Position numbers and translations under genes: made by a program. A DNA stretch of 64,000 bases from contig NZ_FRCW01000009.1 of assembly GCF_900143055.1 (NCBI RefSeq), positions 62,001 through 126,000 on the forward strand, written 5' to 3'. Below, in pieces: positions 1-8,696 of the stretch. Every line of letters begins with the position of its first letter. Within the stretch, counting starts at the first letter, position 1. This DNA comes from Fibrobacter sp. UWR3. GTDB lineage: Bacteria > Fibrobacterota > Fibrobacteria > Fibrobacterales > Fibrobacteraceae. The notes beneath the pieces are model-generated. The model was not told the DNA's origin. It worked only from the letters and a program-made list of their open reading frames with translations, and ran no database searches.

Positions 1-1
1 C

Positions 2-442
2 GTGAACGTGCGCGAATTCACCATCGACCTGAACTTTCAAATCTGGGAATCCGAGCAAATCATAAACGGGTTCCCCGACGAATCCGTAAGGGGCAACAGC
101 CTGTACTGGCGCATAAGCATGGAATTTGTATACAACCTGTTCTGGCCTGAATTTTTCCAGGTAGGGCTCGGCGGGTCACTTTCCTACACGACGCTCACCA
201 CCGACAACACGGCCTATTCCGGCGACGAGGTGAGCGAATCCGAATTCATGGGCTCGTCATTCGGTTTTATCGCCAATATCAAGTACTACGTGCACGACAA
301 CATTGCCATTGTTCCCTATGCCAAGATTTACGAGAACTGGTTCAGGAACGTGTACACCGAGGCCAGCGGGCTTTGCGACCTCGATTCGTACATGTGGCAG
401 ACGTTCTTCTTTGTGGGCGTAAATCTCCAGTTCCAGTTCTAG
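2..442 (+). CDS. Outer-membrane beta-barrel protein, C-terminal part
   Basis: The reading frame is open to the left edge, so this is the C-terminal part of a longer protein. About 146 residues are visible. They alternate hydrophobic and polar residues with many Tyr, Phe and Trp, as in outer-membrane beta strands (for example the stretch around YYVHDNIAIVPYAKIY). The protein ends in FQF; a terminal aromatic residue is the usual recognition mark for the barrel-assembly machinery. The next gene, 42 bases downstream, encodes another barrel-like protein, so the two may be functionally linked. I cannot name a family or substrate. A GTG near position 2 could be read as a start, but the lack of a signal peptide argues that the true start lies outside the window. 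Confidence 0.6.
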   Translation: MNVREFTIDLNFQIWESEQIINGFPDESVRGNSLYWRISMEFVYNLFWPEFFQVGLGGSLSYTTLTTDNTAYSGDEVSESEFMGSSFGFIANIKYYVHDNIAIVPYAKIYENWFRNVYTEASGLCDLDSYMWQTFFFVGVNLQFQF

Positions 443-464
443 CCCCCGAACGCACCTGGCCCCA

Positions 465-476
465 TTTTCTATATTT
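465..476 (+). promoter_or_regulatory. -10-like TTTTCTATATTT close to the start codon
   Basis: TATATT at 470-475 lies only nine bases before the ATG at 485, and there is no Shine-Dalgarno sequence between. The same motif sits 6-9 bases before several other start codons in this window. If it is a -10 box, the transcript starts at or next to the ATG. No good -35 is visible. Confidence 0.4.
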
Positions 477-484
477 GGCGGCGT

Positions 485-1660
485 ATGAAAACGCTTGCCA
501 AGTACACTATCGCAATTTTAATGGGAGCATCCACCTTCGCACCTGCCATGGACGAAGACGGATGGGCATCCATCTACGAATCCATCGCCGCATTCGAAGA
601 CCGCCCCGGCGGAGACGCCCGCATCTTCAACCGCCCCGGCTACGTAAAGCCCATCATCGAGAACCTGGGCAACGTACTCAACAGCAACTGGTACGTGAGT
701 GCAAATGTGCCGCAGAGCCTCAACTTTGAATTCGGCCTTCCCATTTCGCTTATCCCGATAGGCGATGACGACCGCACATTCAGCGAGACAAGCCTCATCT
801 ACGGCGAGCGCGACGTGCCCACAATTTTCGGCGACAAGTGGGACGCGACTGCGGACCCTGCGAACCTGAACAATTTTGTCTACGGCAACGAGACCCTGAA
901 CGGGCTCGGCGTATTCACCTACCCCTACCTGCAAATCGGCGTGAGCGCATTCCACGCGCGCGTGGTGCTTCGCGGAATGTGGCTCCCGGCAGTAAGCGAA
1001 CTGCGCGGTTTCAGCCTGCTCGGCTTTGGCCTGCAATACAGTTTTGGCAGGTGGTTCCAATACATGCTCCCGCCGGCGGCACAGGGCCTCGACGTGAGCC
1101 TTGTTTTCGGTTATAACTCGAGCAGCATTGGCTACAGGCCCAAGGATTACAATGGACAACTCGACCTCGACGTGAGCGCAACGACATTCGACCTGGTTAT
1201 CGGATACAAGCCGTTCAACTTCTTCGAAGTCATGATGACGCTCGGCTACCAGTCCGCAACGATGGAATCTTCGGGACACCTGGAATTCAAGGAAAACCCC
1301 ACCGGCATGTTCATCAACCCGAATATTTCTGTTGACGGGAATTGCGGATTTAAGTTCGGCATCGCTATAGCACTCCAGCTCGGCAAGAGCTATCACCCGG
1401 TTGTCGGGTTCGATTATGCGGGCAAGTCGAGCTTCACGACGAACATCCTCTACCTGCGCCAGCAATTCGGCGAAGACAAGACGCCGGATGAAATCGCGAA
1501 GGAGAAGGGCTACGTGCGCGGCGCCAAGAAAGAAGACAAGGCAAACGAAACTGCAGAAAAGAACGCCGCTACGGAAGAAGCAAGTAGCGAAGCCCAGCAG
1601 GAACTGAGCCAGGAGACAGAACAGCCCGCAGAACCTGAACCGAGTGAACCCGCAGAATAG
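485..1660 (+). CDS. Secreted outer-membrane barrel-like protein with acidic C-terminal tail
   Basis: 391 residues. Residues 1-21 form a signal peptide (Lys near the start, hydrophobic core, cleavage near FAPAM). The middle (about 60-335) has alternating hydrophobic strands and Gly/aromatic-rich turns such as FGLQYSFGRWFQYML and VIGYKPFNFFEVMMTLGYQ, which fits a beta barrel; it recalls the uncharacterised DUF6588-type family, but that is only an impression. From about residue 340 the chain becomes a Lys/Glu-rich then Glu/Pro/Ser-rich tail (ending EPEPSEPAE), probably disordered. cstA starts 26 bases downstream on the same strand. The start at 485 is preferred because the signal peptide begins there. 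Function unknown. Confidence 0.6.
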   Translation: MKTLAKYTIAILMGASTFAPAMDEDGWASIYESIAAFEDRPGGDARIFNRPGYVKPIIENLGNVLNSNWYVSANVPQSLNFEFGLPISLIPIGDDDRTFSETSLIYGERDVPTIFGDKWDATADPANLNNFVYGNETLNGLGVFTYPYLQIGVSAFHARVVLRGMWLPAVSELRGFSLLGFGLQYSFGRWFQYMLPPAAQGLDVSLVFGYNSSSIGYRPKDYNGQLDLDVSATTFDLVIGYKPFNFFEVMMTLGYQSATMESSGHLEFKENPTGMFINPNISVDGNCGFKFGIAIALQLGKSYHPVVGFDYAGKSSFTTNILYLRQQFGEDKTPDEIAKEKGYVRGAKKEDKANETAEKNAATEEASSEAQQELSQETEQPAEPEPSEPAE

Positions 1661-1686
1661 TTTTTAACTAAAAAAGAAGGCATAAC

Positions 1687-3219
1687 ATGATTACATTCCT
1701 TATCGGTGTCGCCATACTGATTGGCGGATACTTTACCTACGGAAAGTTTGTCGAACATGTCTTCGGCCCTGACGACCGCAAGACTCCGGCACTCGCTAAC
1801 CCCGACGGCGTTGACCGCGTCCCGATGAAGCACTGGAAGAACATGCTCATCCAGCTTCTGAACATCGCGGGTATCGGCCCCGTCATCGGCGTGATTCTCG
1901 GCATCAAGTTCGGCGCCATCGTATTCATCATCCTCCCGCTGGGTAACGTATTGGGCGGTGCGGTGCACGACTACTTCAGCGGCATGATAAGCATGCGCAA
2001 CAACGGCTACAACGTGCCGGCACTTTCGCGCAAGTTCCTGGGCAAGGGCCCCTCGAAGGTGGTGATGGCGCTCATTTCCATCGCGCTCATCCTCGTGGGT
2101 GCTGTGTTCACTAACACGCCGGCGCAACTCATCAACACGCCCATCATCGCGGGCTCCGCAGTCTCCCCCACGCTCTTCTGGGTAGCGGTCGGCGTGATTT
2201 TCGCCTACTACTTCGCAAGCACATTCTTCCCCATCGACAAGATTATCGGCCGCATCTACCCGATTTTCGGCGGCATGCTCATTCTCGCCTCCCTCGGAAT
2301 CATGATCGGCATCGCGCCGCACCTCAATGTGCTTAGCGAATTCAACCTCTCCGACATCGCCTCGAACTTCACACAGCATCCGGCACACCAGCCCATTATC
2401 CCGATGCTCTTCGTGACGATTGCCTGCGGCATCATCAGCGGTTTCCATAGCACGCAGAGCCCGCTCGTGGCCCGCACCGAAGTGACCGAGAAGACTGGCC
2501 GCCAGACGTTCTACGGCATGATGATTATCGAAGGCCTCATCGGCATGATCTGGGCCGCGGGCGGCATGTTCATCTACCACATGCAACCCGAACTCATGGC
2601 GGCTGGCGGCGTGAAGGTATTGAGCGTACTCGTCTCTACCGTCATCCCGTTCGCCCCGATTTCCATTCTCGTGGTGGTGGGCGTCATCATCCTCGCGATT
2701 ACGAGCGGCGACACGAGCCTGCGTAGCCTGCGCCTCACGATTTCGGAACTCTTCGGCATCGACCAGACCGACCCGAAGAAGCGCCTGCTCCTCACCGTGC
2801 CGATGTTCGCCATCTGCCTCGTGATTATCTTCTGGAGCAACCTGAACCCGCAGGGTTTCAACATCCTGTGGAACTACTTCAGCTGGAGCAACCAGCTCAT
2901 GGCCGTGTGCAGCCTGTGCGTAGCAACAGTTTACCTCCGCAGCAAGAAGAAGAACTACGTGATTGCGCTTATCCCGTGCATGTTCATGGCATTCATCTGC
3001 TTCGATTACATCCTGTGGGTAAGCCCCGAAAACCTGAAGGGCGCCCCGCTCGGATTCGGGCTTGACTACAAGACGGCCCTCGTGCTCGCTATCGAGAATG
3101 CGGCCGTGCTCGGTGCGCTCCTGTGCCTGCGCGGCAAGAAACTCGCCTCCCGCAAGGAATTCAATCCCGATAAGTGGGACAAATCCATCGACGAGAAGAA
3201 CGACTACGAACCGGATTAA
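1687..3219 (+). CDS. cstA: Carbon starvation protein CstA family transporter
   Basis: 510 residues of an integral membrane protein with many hydrophobic segments and no signal peptide. The N-terminal part matches the CstA core: a first helix with GGYFTYGKFVE, then DGVDRVPMKHWKNMLIQLLNIAGIGPVIGVILG and a GNVLGGAVHDYFSGMISMRNNG region, all typical of the family. CstA proteins import pyruvate or peptides; which one here cannot be told. E. coli CstA is about 700 residues, so this is the shorter form. The start has AGAAGG about six bases before the ATG. recD2 begins 13 bases after the stop, so the two may be cotranscribed. No CsrA or CRP site is evident. Confidence 0.85.
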   Translation: MITFLIGVAILIGGYFTYGKFVEHVFGPDDRKTPALANPDGVDRVPMKHWKNMLIQLLNIAGIGPVIGVILGIKFGAIVFIILPLGNVLGGAVHDYFSGMISMRNNGYNVPALSRKFLGKGPSKVVMALISIALILVGAVFTNTPAQLINTPIIAGSAVSPTLFWVAVGVIFAYYFASTFFPIDKIIGRIYPIFGGMLILASLGIMIGIAPHLNVLSEFNLSDIASNFTQHPAHQPIIPMLFVTIACGIISGFHSTQSPLVARTEVTEKTGRQTFYGMMIIEGLIGMIWAAGGMFIYHMQPELMAAGGVKVLSVLVSTVIPFAPISILVVVGVIILAITSGDTSLRSLRLTISELFGIDQTDPKKRLLLTVPMFAICLVIIFWSNLNPQGFNILWNYFSWSNQLMAVCSLCVATVYLRSKKKNYVIALIPCMFMAFICFDYILWVSPENLKGAPLGFGLDYKTALVLAIENAAVLGALLCLRGKKLASRKEFNPDKWDKSIDEKNDYEPD

Positions 3220-3223
3220 GGAG
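3218..3223 (+). promoter_or_regulatory. Shine-Dalgarno AAGGAG that selects CTG 3233
   Basis: AAGGAG overlaps the end of cstA and lies nine bases before CTG 3233. It decides the unusual start of recD2; no ATG, GTG or TTG lies in frame between the upstream TAG and codon 24. Confidence 0.6.
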
Positions 3224-3232
3224 CGCTAGCCT

Positions 3233-5374
3233 CTGCAGCTCGAAGGAACCATCAAGAGCGTTACGTTCCACAGCGCCGATAGCGGGTTTTCCGTTTTCCG
3301 CGTGACCGTGGAAGGCGAAAAAGCCCCCGTCGTGGTGACGGGGACTTTTCCCGATTTGGGGAGCGGCGAAAAGCTCCTGATGGAAGGGGAATGGGGGCGC
3401 CACCCCAAGTACGGCAGACAGTTCAAGTGCACCTCGTACAAGGTCGCGGCCCCGCAGGACAGCGATATCGGCGCATACCTCGCTTCGGGTATATTCCGCG
3501 GCATCGGCCCCAAGACGGCAGAAGCAATCGTGAAGGTGTTCGGCGACGATACCGCGGACATCCTCGACAACCATCCGGACATTTTCCGCAAGGCAAAAAT
3601 CAAGGGGCTTACGGGCAAGAAGGTCGAAGCCTTCCTCGCCGCATGGCAAACAAACCGCCACAGCAGGGAAACGATGCTGTTCCTGTACGGGCACGGCATC
3701 GCGGGCAGTGTCGCGAAACGCCTGTGGAACCAGTTCGGCGCCGAAACGATTTCCCGCATTACCGAGAACCCGTACCTGCTCTGCGAAGAAATCTGGGGCA
3801 TCGGGTTCCTGAAGGCCGATGAAATCGCGATGAAGGTCGGCATCCCGAAGGAAAGCCCCAAGCGCCTGCAGTCCGCCCTCATGTACGTGCTGCAGGAATC
3901 GAGTTTCAGCGAAGGGCACGTGTACCTCCCCAAGGATATCCTTCTCGAAAAGACCTTCCGGATTCTGCGCATCCCGATGGAAGACGACGACGCCGTCTAC
4001 GGGCTCATACAGCAGTTCGATTACCTGTGCGAACGCGAACGCATCAAGCGCGTCGACGATGACTGCTTCTACCCGCCGATATTCCGCGCCGAGCAGAGCA
4101 TTGCAGACAACATCCTGTACCGGCTTGCGGGCAACGCGCTCCCCACCGCGGGCTTCGAGCGGGCACTCATGGACTGGGAAAACCAGCACAAGTTCGCATT
4201 CGACCCCATCCAGCGGCAAGCTATCCAGATGGCGCTCGCCTACCGCATATCGATTATCACCGGCGGGCCCGGCACCGGCAAGACGACTATCCTGAAAGGC
4301 ATTTTGCACCTCGCGCAGAAGATGGACGAGAGCGTGTTCCTCGCCGCCCCCACGGGCCGCGCCGCCAAGCGCATGGGCGACCTCTGCGGATTAAAGGCCC
4401 GCACCATCCACCGCATGCTCGAGATGGACCCCGCCACAAAGAAATTCAACCGCAACGCCGAAAACAAGCTGCCCTGCGATTTGCTCATCGTCGACGAGTT
4501 CAGCATGGTCGATACCTGGCTTGCGGCGGCGCTGTTCGAGGCGATTCACGCGAAGACCCGCATCGTGCTCGTGGGCGACGCGGACCAGCTCCCGAGCGTC
4601 GGCCCGGGCAACGTGCTGAACGACCTCATCCGTTGCCCGAAAATCCCGACGACGCGCCTGCAGCACATATTCCGGCAGGCGGGCGGGAACGACATCGCCG
4701 ACAAGGCAGCGAAGATAAACCAGGGCATTGTGCCCTCGCCCATCGACGGCCCGAACTTCCACTTTATCCCGTTCGAGGAACCCGAGCAGGCCAAGCAGAT
4801 TATCGCGGACCTTCTCGCTACGGGCGTGCGGAGCAAAATCGATATCGACCAGAAGGCCGACCTGCAAATCCTTACCCCCATGCGCAAGGGCCCGCTCGGC
4901 ATCTTCGAGCTGAACGCCTTCCTGCAAGAATTGCAGAACCCCGGAGTCGCCCGCCACAGGATTATGGGAGTCCCCTGGAGCGACGGCGACAAGGTGATGC
5001 AGATAAAGAACAATTACGACAAGAACGTGTTCAACGGCGACGTGGGCGTAATCTTCAAGGTACACAAGAGCGACGACAAGGTGACGGTGTTCTATGACGA
5101 CAAGACCGTCGAGTACGAGGGCGACGAACTGGAACAGCTCGCGCTCGCCTACGCCTGCACCATCCACAAGAGCCAGGGAAGCGAGTACCCGGCGGTCATC
5201 GTGATTCTCGATTCGAGCCACTACATGATGCTCCAGCGGAACCTGATATACACGGCGATCACCCGAGCGAAGGGGCACGTGTGGGTACTTTCTGCACCTG
5301 GCGCGTTCGCGACCGCCGTCCGCAACAACAGGAGCGTGCGCCGATTTACCCGCTTGACTGAGCGGCTCGGGTAG
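3233..5374 (+). CDS. recD2: RecD2-type ATP-dependent DNA helicase, probably starting at CTG
   Basis: 713 residues if read from CTG 3233. Order: N-terminal OB-like strand segment (LQLEGTIKSVTFHSADSGF), helix-hairpin-helix region near FRGIGPKTAEAIVKVFG, Walker A GGPGTGKTT near residue 345, Walker B VDEFSMVD near 420, VGDADQLPSVGPGNVL motif, and C-terminal UvrD-like motifs TIHKSQGSEYP and AITRAKGHVWVL. This is the RecD2/YrrC class, a 5'-3' helicase that works without RecBC. An in-frame TAG lies at 3227-3229, and AAGGAG at 3218-3223 sits nine bases before CTG 3233. The next in-frame start candidate, GTG 3302, has no good ribosome site and would remove the conserved first 23 residues. Leading gene: cstA, 13 bases upstream. 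Confidence 0.88.
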   Translation: MQLEGTIKSVTFHSADSGFSVFRVTVEGEKAPVVVTGTFPDLGSGEKLLMEGEWGRHPKYGRQFKCTSYKVAAPQDSDIGAYLASGIFRGIGPKTAEAIVKVFGDDTADILDNHPDIFRKAKIKGLTGKKVEAFLAAWQTNRHSRETMLFLYGHGIAGSVAKRLWNQFGAETISRITENPYLLCEEIWGIGFLKADEIAMKVGIPKESPKRLQSALMYVLQESSFSEGHVYLPKDILLEKTFRILRIPMEDDDAVYGLIQQFDYLCERERIKRVDDDCFYPPIFRAEQSIADNILYRLAGNALPTAGFERALMDWENQHKFAFDPIQRQAIQMALAYRISIITGGPGTGKTTILKGILHLAQKMDESVFLAAPTGRAAKRMGDLCGLKARTIHRMLEMDPATKKFNRNAENKLPCDLLIVDEFSMVDTWLAAALFEAIHAKTRIVLVGDADQLPSVGPGNVLNDLIRCPKIPTTRLQHIFRQAGGNDIADKAAKINQGIVPSPIDGPNFHFIPFEEPEQAKQIIADLLATGVRSKIDIDQKADLQILTPMRKGPLGIFELNAFLQELQNPGVARHRIMGVPWSDGDKVMQIKNNYDKNVFNGDVGVIFKVHKSDDKVTVFYDDKTVEYEGDELEQLALAYACTIHKSQGSEYPAVIVILDSSHYMMLQRNLIYTAITRAKGHVWVLSAPGAFATAVRNNRSVRRFTRLTERLG

Positions 5375-5469
5375 CGAAATCACAAAAAGCGCCCTTTTTC
5401 GAGCATTTTTCGCCTTTTTAAAGTAAAAAAAACATTTTCTCCTTTGCTTTTTCGTTCATTTTTGTTTAT

Positions 5470-5487
5470 TTTCATAGAAAACAAACA
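5470..5487 (+). promoter_or_regulatory. 18-base element shared with the second GH5 gene upstream region
   Basis: TTTCATAGAAAACAAACA sits 11 bases before the lipoprotein start at 5498. A copy with one mismatch lies at 31202-31219, before the GH5 gene at 31262. This suggests a shared promoter core or 5'-leader element. Confidence 0.4.
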
Positions 5488-5497
5488 GAGGTAACTC

Positions 5498-6496
5498 ATG
5501 AACTTCAAAAAGATTCTTCTTGGCTCGGCTATCGCCGCAGCTTCTTTCGGTTTGTATGCTTGCGGTGACGACTCCAGCAGTCCCGATACTCCGGTCAATC
5601 CCGACAATCCGGGTGCCGAGATCATCGACCTTCCCAAGCAGTCTGAACTTTCCCCGGTGATTTTTGACAACCTGAAAATCACGGTTATGTCGGGCATCAA
5701 CTCCCTGCGCGGTTCCCTCTCCGGCATGATCAAGCTCGACGACACGTTCCTCGACACGAGCGAGCCCTACACTGCCGATGTCGACGTCAAAATCGATAGC
5801 GTCGGTTTTGCCGTGGGTAGGCTCATCGATGGCAACGCGTTCCAGGAAAAAATCAACATCCACCTCGATGGCGTGGTGTTCCCGACCGAACGTGTTTCCC
5901 TGTCGCAGAAGTACTTTGAATTCTCCGACCTGAGCGGCTGTGGCGAATTCAAGCTCTACATCTTTGTGTACTCGAGCAGCAAGGAAGAAGGCATCCAGAC
6001 CTCGCTCTACACGAGCGTCTATGACCAGCTCACCTTCACTCGCCCCGAACAGGAATGCCAGGCAGCCCTGCCGCCTTCTTCCTCTTCTGAGGTCCCGCCT
6101 GCACCGTGCACTCCGGTTACCGCACACCCGGTATCCCTCTCCAACAGCATGGGCACGAGCCAGAGCGCCATTAACTTCGAAACCGGCCTCGCCGACAATC
6201 CGCACATCACGATCAAGTTCGCGAACAACATGGCCACTATCGTTCCGGGCGCAGGCGTGACCGTTTACGAAGACAACTCGCAGACCACCGGTCTTGACGC
6301 CGAACCCAAGGCTGGCCAGACCCAGATTTGCCGCGAAGACTTCGTGAAGTCGAACTTCCAGCTCGAAGACGAACTCACCAGCGGTCTCTGGATTGACGTT
6401 GTCACGGCTGACGGCAAGATGTACCCCGTAATGATTAAGAAGGCTATGTTCGAAAGCGCCACGAAGGGCACGGTCGACATCGTCTACTACAACTAG
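5498..6496 (+). CDS. Lipoprotein with Ser-rich linker, function unknown
   Basis: 332 residues. A signal peptide ends in a lipobox LYAC near residue 21, followed by GDDSSS, so the mature protein should be lipid-anchored. A Pro/Asn/Asp linker (DTPVNPDNPG) leads to a domain of about 150 residues rich in Val, Asp and Ser, then a second linker (PPSSSSEVPPAPC) and a C-terminal domain of about 120 residues. The PSSSSE linker is typical of secreted proteins in Fibrobacter. GAGG lies just before the ATG. A strong terminator follows at 6521, so it is probably monocistronic. No family recognised. Confidence 0.7.
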   Translation: MNFKKILLGSAIAAASFGLYACGDDSSSPDTPVNPDNPGAEIIDLPKQSELSPVIFDNLKITVMSGINSLRGSLSGMIKLDDTFLDTSEPYTADVDVKIDSVGFAVGRLIDGNAFQEKINIHLDGVVFPTERVSLSQKYFEFSDLSGCGEFKLYIFVYSSSKEEGIQTSLYTSVYDQLTFTRPEQECQAALPPSSSSEVPPAPCTPVTAHPVSLSNSMGTSQSAINFETGLADNPHITIKFANNMATIVPGAGVTVYEDNSQTTGLDAEPKAGQTQICREDFVKSNFQLEDELTSGLWIDVVTADGKMYPVMIKKAMFESATKGTVDIVYYN

Positions 6497-6520
6497 TCTC
6501 GAATAAAGACCTTTACAGGA

Positions 6521-6549
6521 GCCCTCCCCTCACGGGAGGGCTTTTTTTT
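6521..6549 (+). terminator. Rho-independent terminator
   Basis: GCCCTCCC / GGGAGGGC stem with a short loop, followed by eight T. It closes the lipoprotein gene and separates it from gpmI. Confidence 0.9.
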
Positions 6550-6586
6550 CTATTTTTACCCGCGTAATTTAAAAATGGAGTAAATC

Positions 6587-8221
6587 ATGCTCAAGAAACT
6601 TTCCAATTTTCCCGGCATCAAGGGACCGGTCGTAACCATCGTGATGGATGGTTTTGGTATCACCGATAGGGTCGAAGGCAACGCCATCAAGGCTGCCCGC
6701 ACCCCGACTCTCGACAACCTCTTCAAAATGTACCCGAACGTGCTTTTGAAGGCTCACGGCCGCGCCGTGGGTATGCCGACCAACGAAGACATGGGTAACT
6801 CCGAAGTGGGCCATAATGCCATCGGTGCTGGCCAGGTGTACAACCAGGGTGCCGCCCTCGTGCAGGACGCCATCGTCTCCGGCGACATCTTCGGCCGCGA
6901 CGCCTGGAAGGAAATCGCCTCCAACGTGCGTGACCACGGTTCCGTGCTCCACTTCATCGGCCTCTTCAGCGACGGCAACGTCCACTCCAACATTTCTCAC
7001 CTCAAGGCCATGGTCGCCCAGGCCAAGAAGGAAGGCCTGAAGAAGGTCCGCGTGCACATCTTGCTCGACGGTCGTGACGTTCCCGAAACTTCCGCCCTCG
7101 ATTACGTTGGCCCGTTCGAAAAGTTCCTCGACGAACTCCGCAGCCCGGAATTCGACGTCTGCATTGCTAGCGGCGGTGGCCGTATGCAGATTACCATGGA
7201 CCGTTACAACGCCAACTGGAAGATGGTGGAACTCGGCTGGAAGACCCACGTGCTGGGCGAAGGCCGCTACTTCGACAACGCCACCCAGGCTATTGAAACC
7301 CTCCGTGGCGAAACCAAGGCTATTGACCAGGACCTGCCTCCGTTCGTGATTGCAAAGGACGGCGCTCCGGTCGGCACCATCAACGATGGCGACTCCGTGG
7401 TGTTCTTCAACTTCCGTGGCGACCGCGCCATCGAAATCACGCGCGCCTTCGAAGAAGAATCCTTCAATGAATTTGACCGCAAGCGTTTCCCGCACGTCTG
7501 CTACGCCGGCATGCTCCAGTACGACGGCGACCTCAAGCTCCCGAACCGCTTCCTCGTGCCGCCTCCGGCCATCAAGGAAACCAGCGGCGAATGGCTTTCC
7601 GAAACGGGCGTGAAGCAGTTTGCCTGCTCCGAAACGCAGAAATACGGCCACGTGACCTACTTCTGGAATGGTAACCGTTCCAGCAAGTTCGACGGCGAAA
7701 CCTACCTCGAAATCGAATCTGACGTTGTTCCGTTCGAACAGCGCCCGTGGATGAAGGCTGCCGAAATTACCGACGCCATGATTGAAGCCTTGAAGAGCGG
7801 CAAGTACCAGACGCTCCGCTGCAACTTCCCGAACGGCGACATGGTGGGCCACACCGGTAGCTTCCGCGCCGCTACGATGGCTATCGAAGCCGTGGATATC
7901 GGTCTTGCACGCCTCCTCCCGGTGATCGACGCCCTCGGTGGTGTCGCTATCATCACGGCTGACCACGGTAACGCCGACGAAATGTACGAAATCGACAAGA
8001 AGACCGGCATGCCGAAGGTCAACAAGGACGGCACCTTCAAGGCAAAGACCAGCCACACCCTGAACAAGGTTCCTTGCATCCTTTACGATAACGTAACGGG
8101 CGGCAAGCTTTCCCTCAAGGAAGGCGACTGGGGTCTTTCCAACATCGCTGCAACGACCGCGAACCTCCTCGGCCTCGAAAAGCACGAAGCGTGGGATGAC
8201 AGTATGTTAATCATCAAATAA
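6587..8221 (+). CDS. gpmI: 2,3-bisphosphoglycerate-independent phosphoglycerate mutase
   Basis: 544 residues; interconverts 3- and 2-phosphoglycerate in glycolysis, in the cytosol. Alkaline-phosphatase fold with two metal sites. Visible: metal ligand region VMDGFG (Asp 21), nucleophile Ser 72 in GNSEVGHNAIGAG, substrate-binding LLDGRDVPETSALDY, RGDRAIEITRAF, and C-terminal metal ligands NGDMVGHTGSF and ITADHGNADEM. It is roughly 30 residues longer than common bacterial GpmI, mainly through an insert after the DHGN motif. GGAG lies before the ATG. Codon use is that of a highly expressed core gene. A terminator follows at once, and a diverged copy of its last 11 codons lies about 190 bases downstream. 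Confidence 0.95.
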   Translation: MLKKLSNFPGIKGPVVTIVMDGFGITDRVEGNAIKAARTPTLDNLFKMYPNVLLKAHGRAVGMPTNEDMGNSEVGHNAIGAGQVYNQGAALVQDAIVSGDIFGRDAWKEIASNVRDHGSVLHFIGLFSDGNVHSNISHLKAMVAQAKKEGLKKVRVHILLDGRDVPETSALDYVGPFEKFLDELRSPEFDVCIASGGGRMQITMDRYNANWKMVELGWKTHVLGEGRYFDNATQAIETLRGETKAIDQDLPPFVIAKDGAPVGTINDGDSVVFFNFRGDRAIEITRAFEEESFNEFDRKRFPHVCYAGMLQYDGDLKLPNRFLVPPPAIKETSGEWLSETGVKQFACSETQKYGHVTYFWNGNRSSKFDGETYLEIESDVVPFEQRPWMKAAEITDAMIEALKSGKYQTLRCNFPNGDMVGHTGSFRAATMAIEAVDIGLARLLPVIDALGGVAIITADHGNADEMYEIDKKTGMPKVNKDGTFKAKTSHTLNKVPCILYDNVTGGKLSLKEGDWGLSNIAATTANLLGLEKHEAWDDSMLIIK

Positions 8222-8248
8222 TTGATGATCAACATAAAACAAAATTAA

Positions 8249-8276
8249 AAATGGACCCCGTAAGGGGTCCATTTTT
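8249..8276 (+). terminator. Rho-independent terminator after gpmI
   Basis: ATGGACCCC / GGGGTCCAT stem with loop GTAA, flanked by A on the left and T on the right. Confidence 0.9.
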
Positions 8277-8346
8277 GCCACGCTTCCAAATCCTTGTTAA
8301 GAGCTGCGGCAGCCATAGGCTGGCGCATCTCTAATAACAACGATTT

Positions 8347-8628
8347 CGTTCGACGAACGGAGGGCATAAAGCCCTCCTCCCGCACCATAGGTGCGGAGTC
8401 TCACGAGAAGCGTGGGACGACTCGATGCTCATCATCAAGTAAATATTCGTCATCCTGAGCCCTTCGACAAGCTCAGGGTAAACTCCGTGCCAACGGCACG
8501 AAGTCGATATACAAGACTTGGGGCTTTAGCCCCATAGTCGCGTTAGGTTCGAAGGAGCAGGATCCAGACCAGAACTAGATTCTCGCCTCCGCGAGAATGA
8601 CGAATGAAAGGGAACCCGCAAGGGTTCC
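8347..8628. repeat. Array of eight short hairpins in the gpmI downstream spacer
   Basis: Perfect or near-perfect stems occur one after another: CGTTCGACGAACG (8347-8359), GGAGGGC/GCCCTCC (8359-8377), CGCACCATAGGTGCG (8381-8395), CCTGAGC/GCTCAGG (8454-8477), CGTGCCAACGGCACG (8486-8500), GGGGCTTTAGCCCC (8520-8533), ATTCTCG/CGAGAAT (8579-8598) and GGAACCC/GGGTTCC (8611-8628, then six T). The last is a rightward terminator. The 8579 and 8454 stems resemble dispersed extragenic repeats seen elsewhere in the window. Confidence 0.65.
8407..8442 (+). pseudogene. Relict copy of the gpmI 3' end
   Basis: The codons read EAWDDSMLIIK and a stop, identical to the last 11 residues of GpmI, but several codons use different synonymous bases. 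There is no upstream open frame. It looks like the tail of a former or homologous gpmI left behind. Confidence 0.65.
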
Positions 8629-8649
8629 TTTTTTGCATTAACATAAGAA

Positions 8650-8673
8650 TAAAAAAACGCTCCCGAAGGAGCG
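8650..8673 (-). terminator. Terminator of the leftward lipoprotein gene
   Basis: CGCTCC-CGAA-GGAGCG stem at 8658-8673 with an A run at 8651-8657, which is a T run on the minus strand. Confidence 0.85.
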
Positions 8674-8696
8674 CGTTTGGTCATAAAATCAAGCGA

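Noticed and set aside
5375-5497. Terminator after recD2
   Set aside because: There are T-rich stretches but no convincing stem, so none is called.
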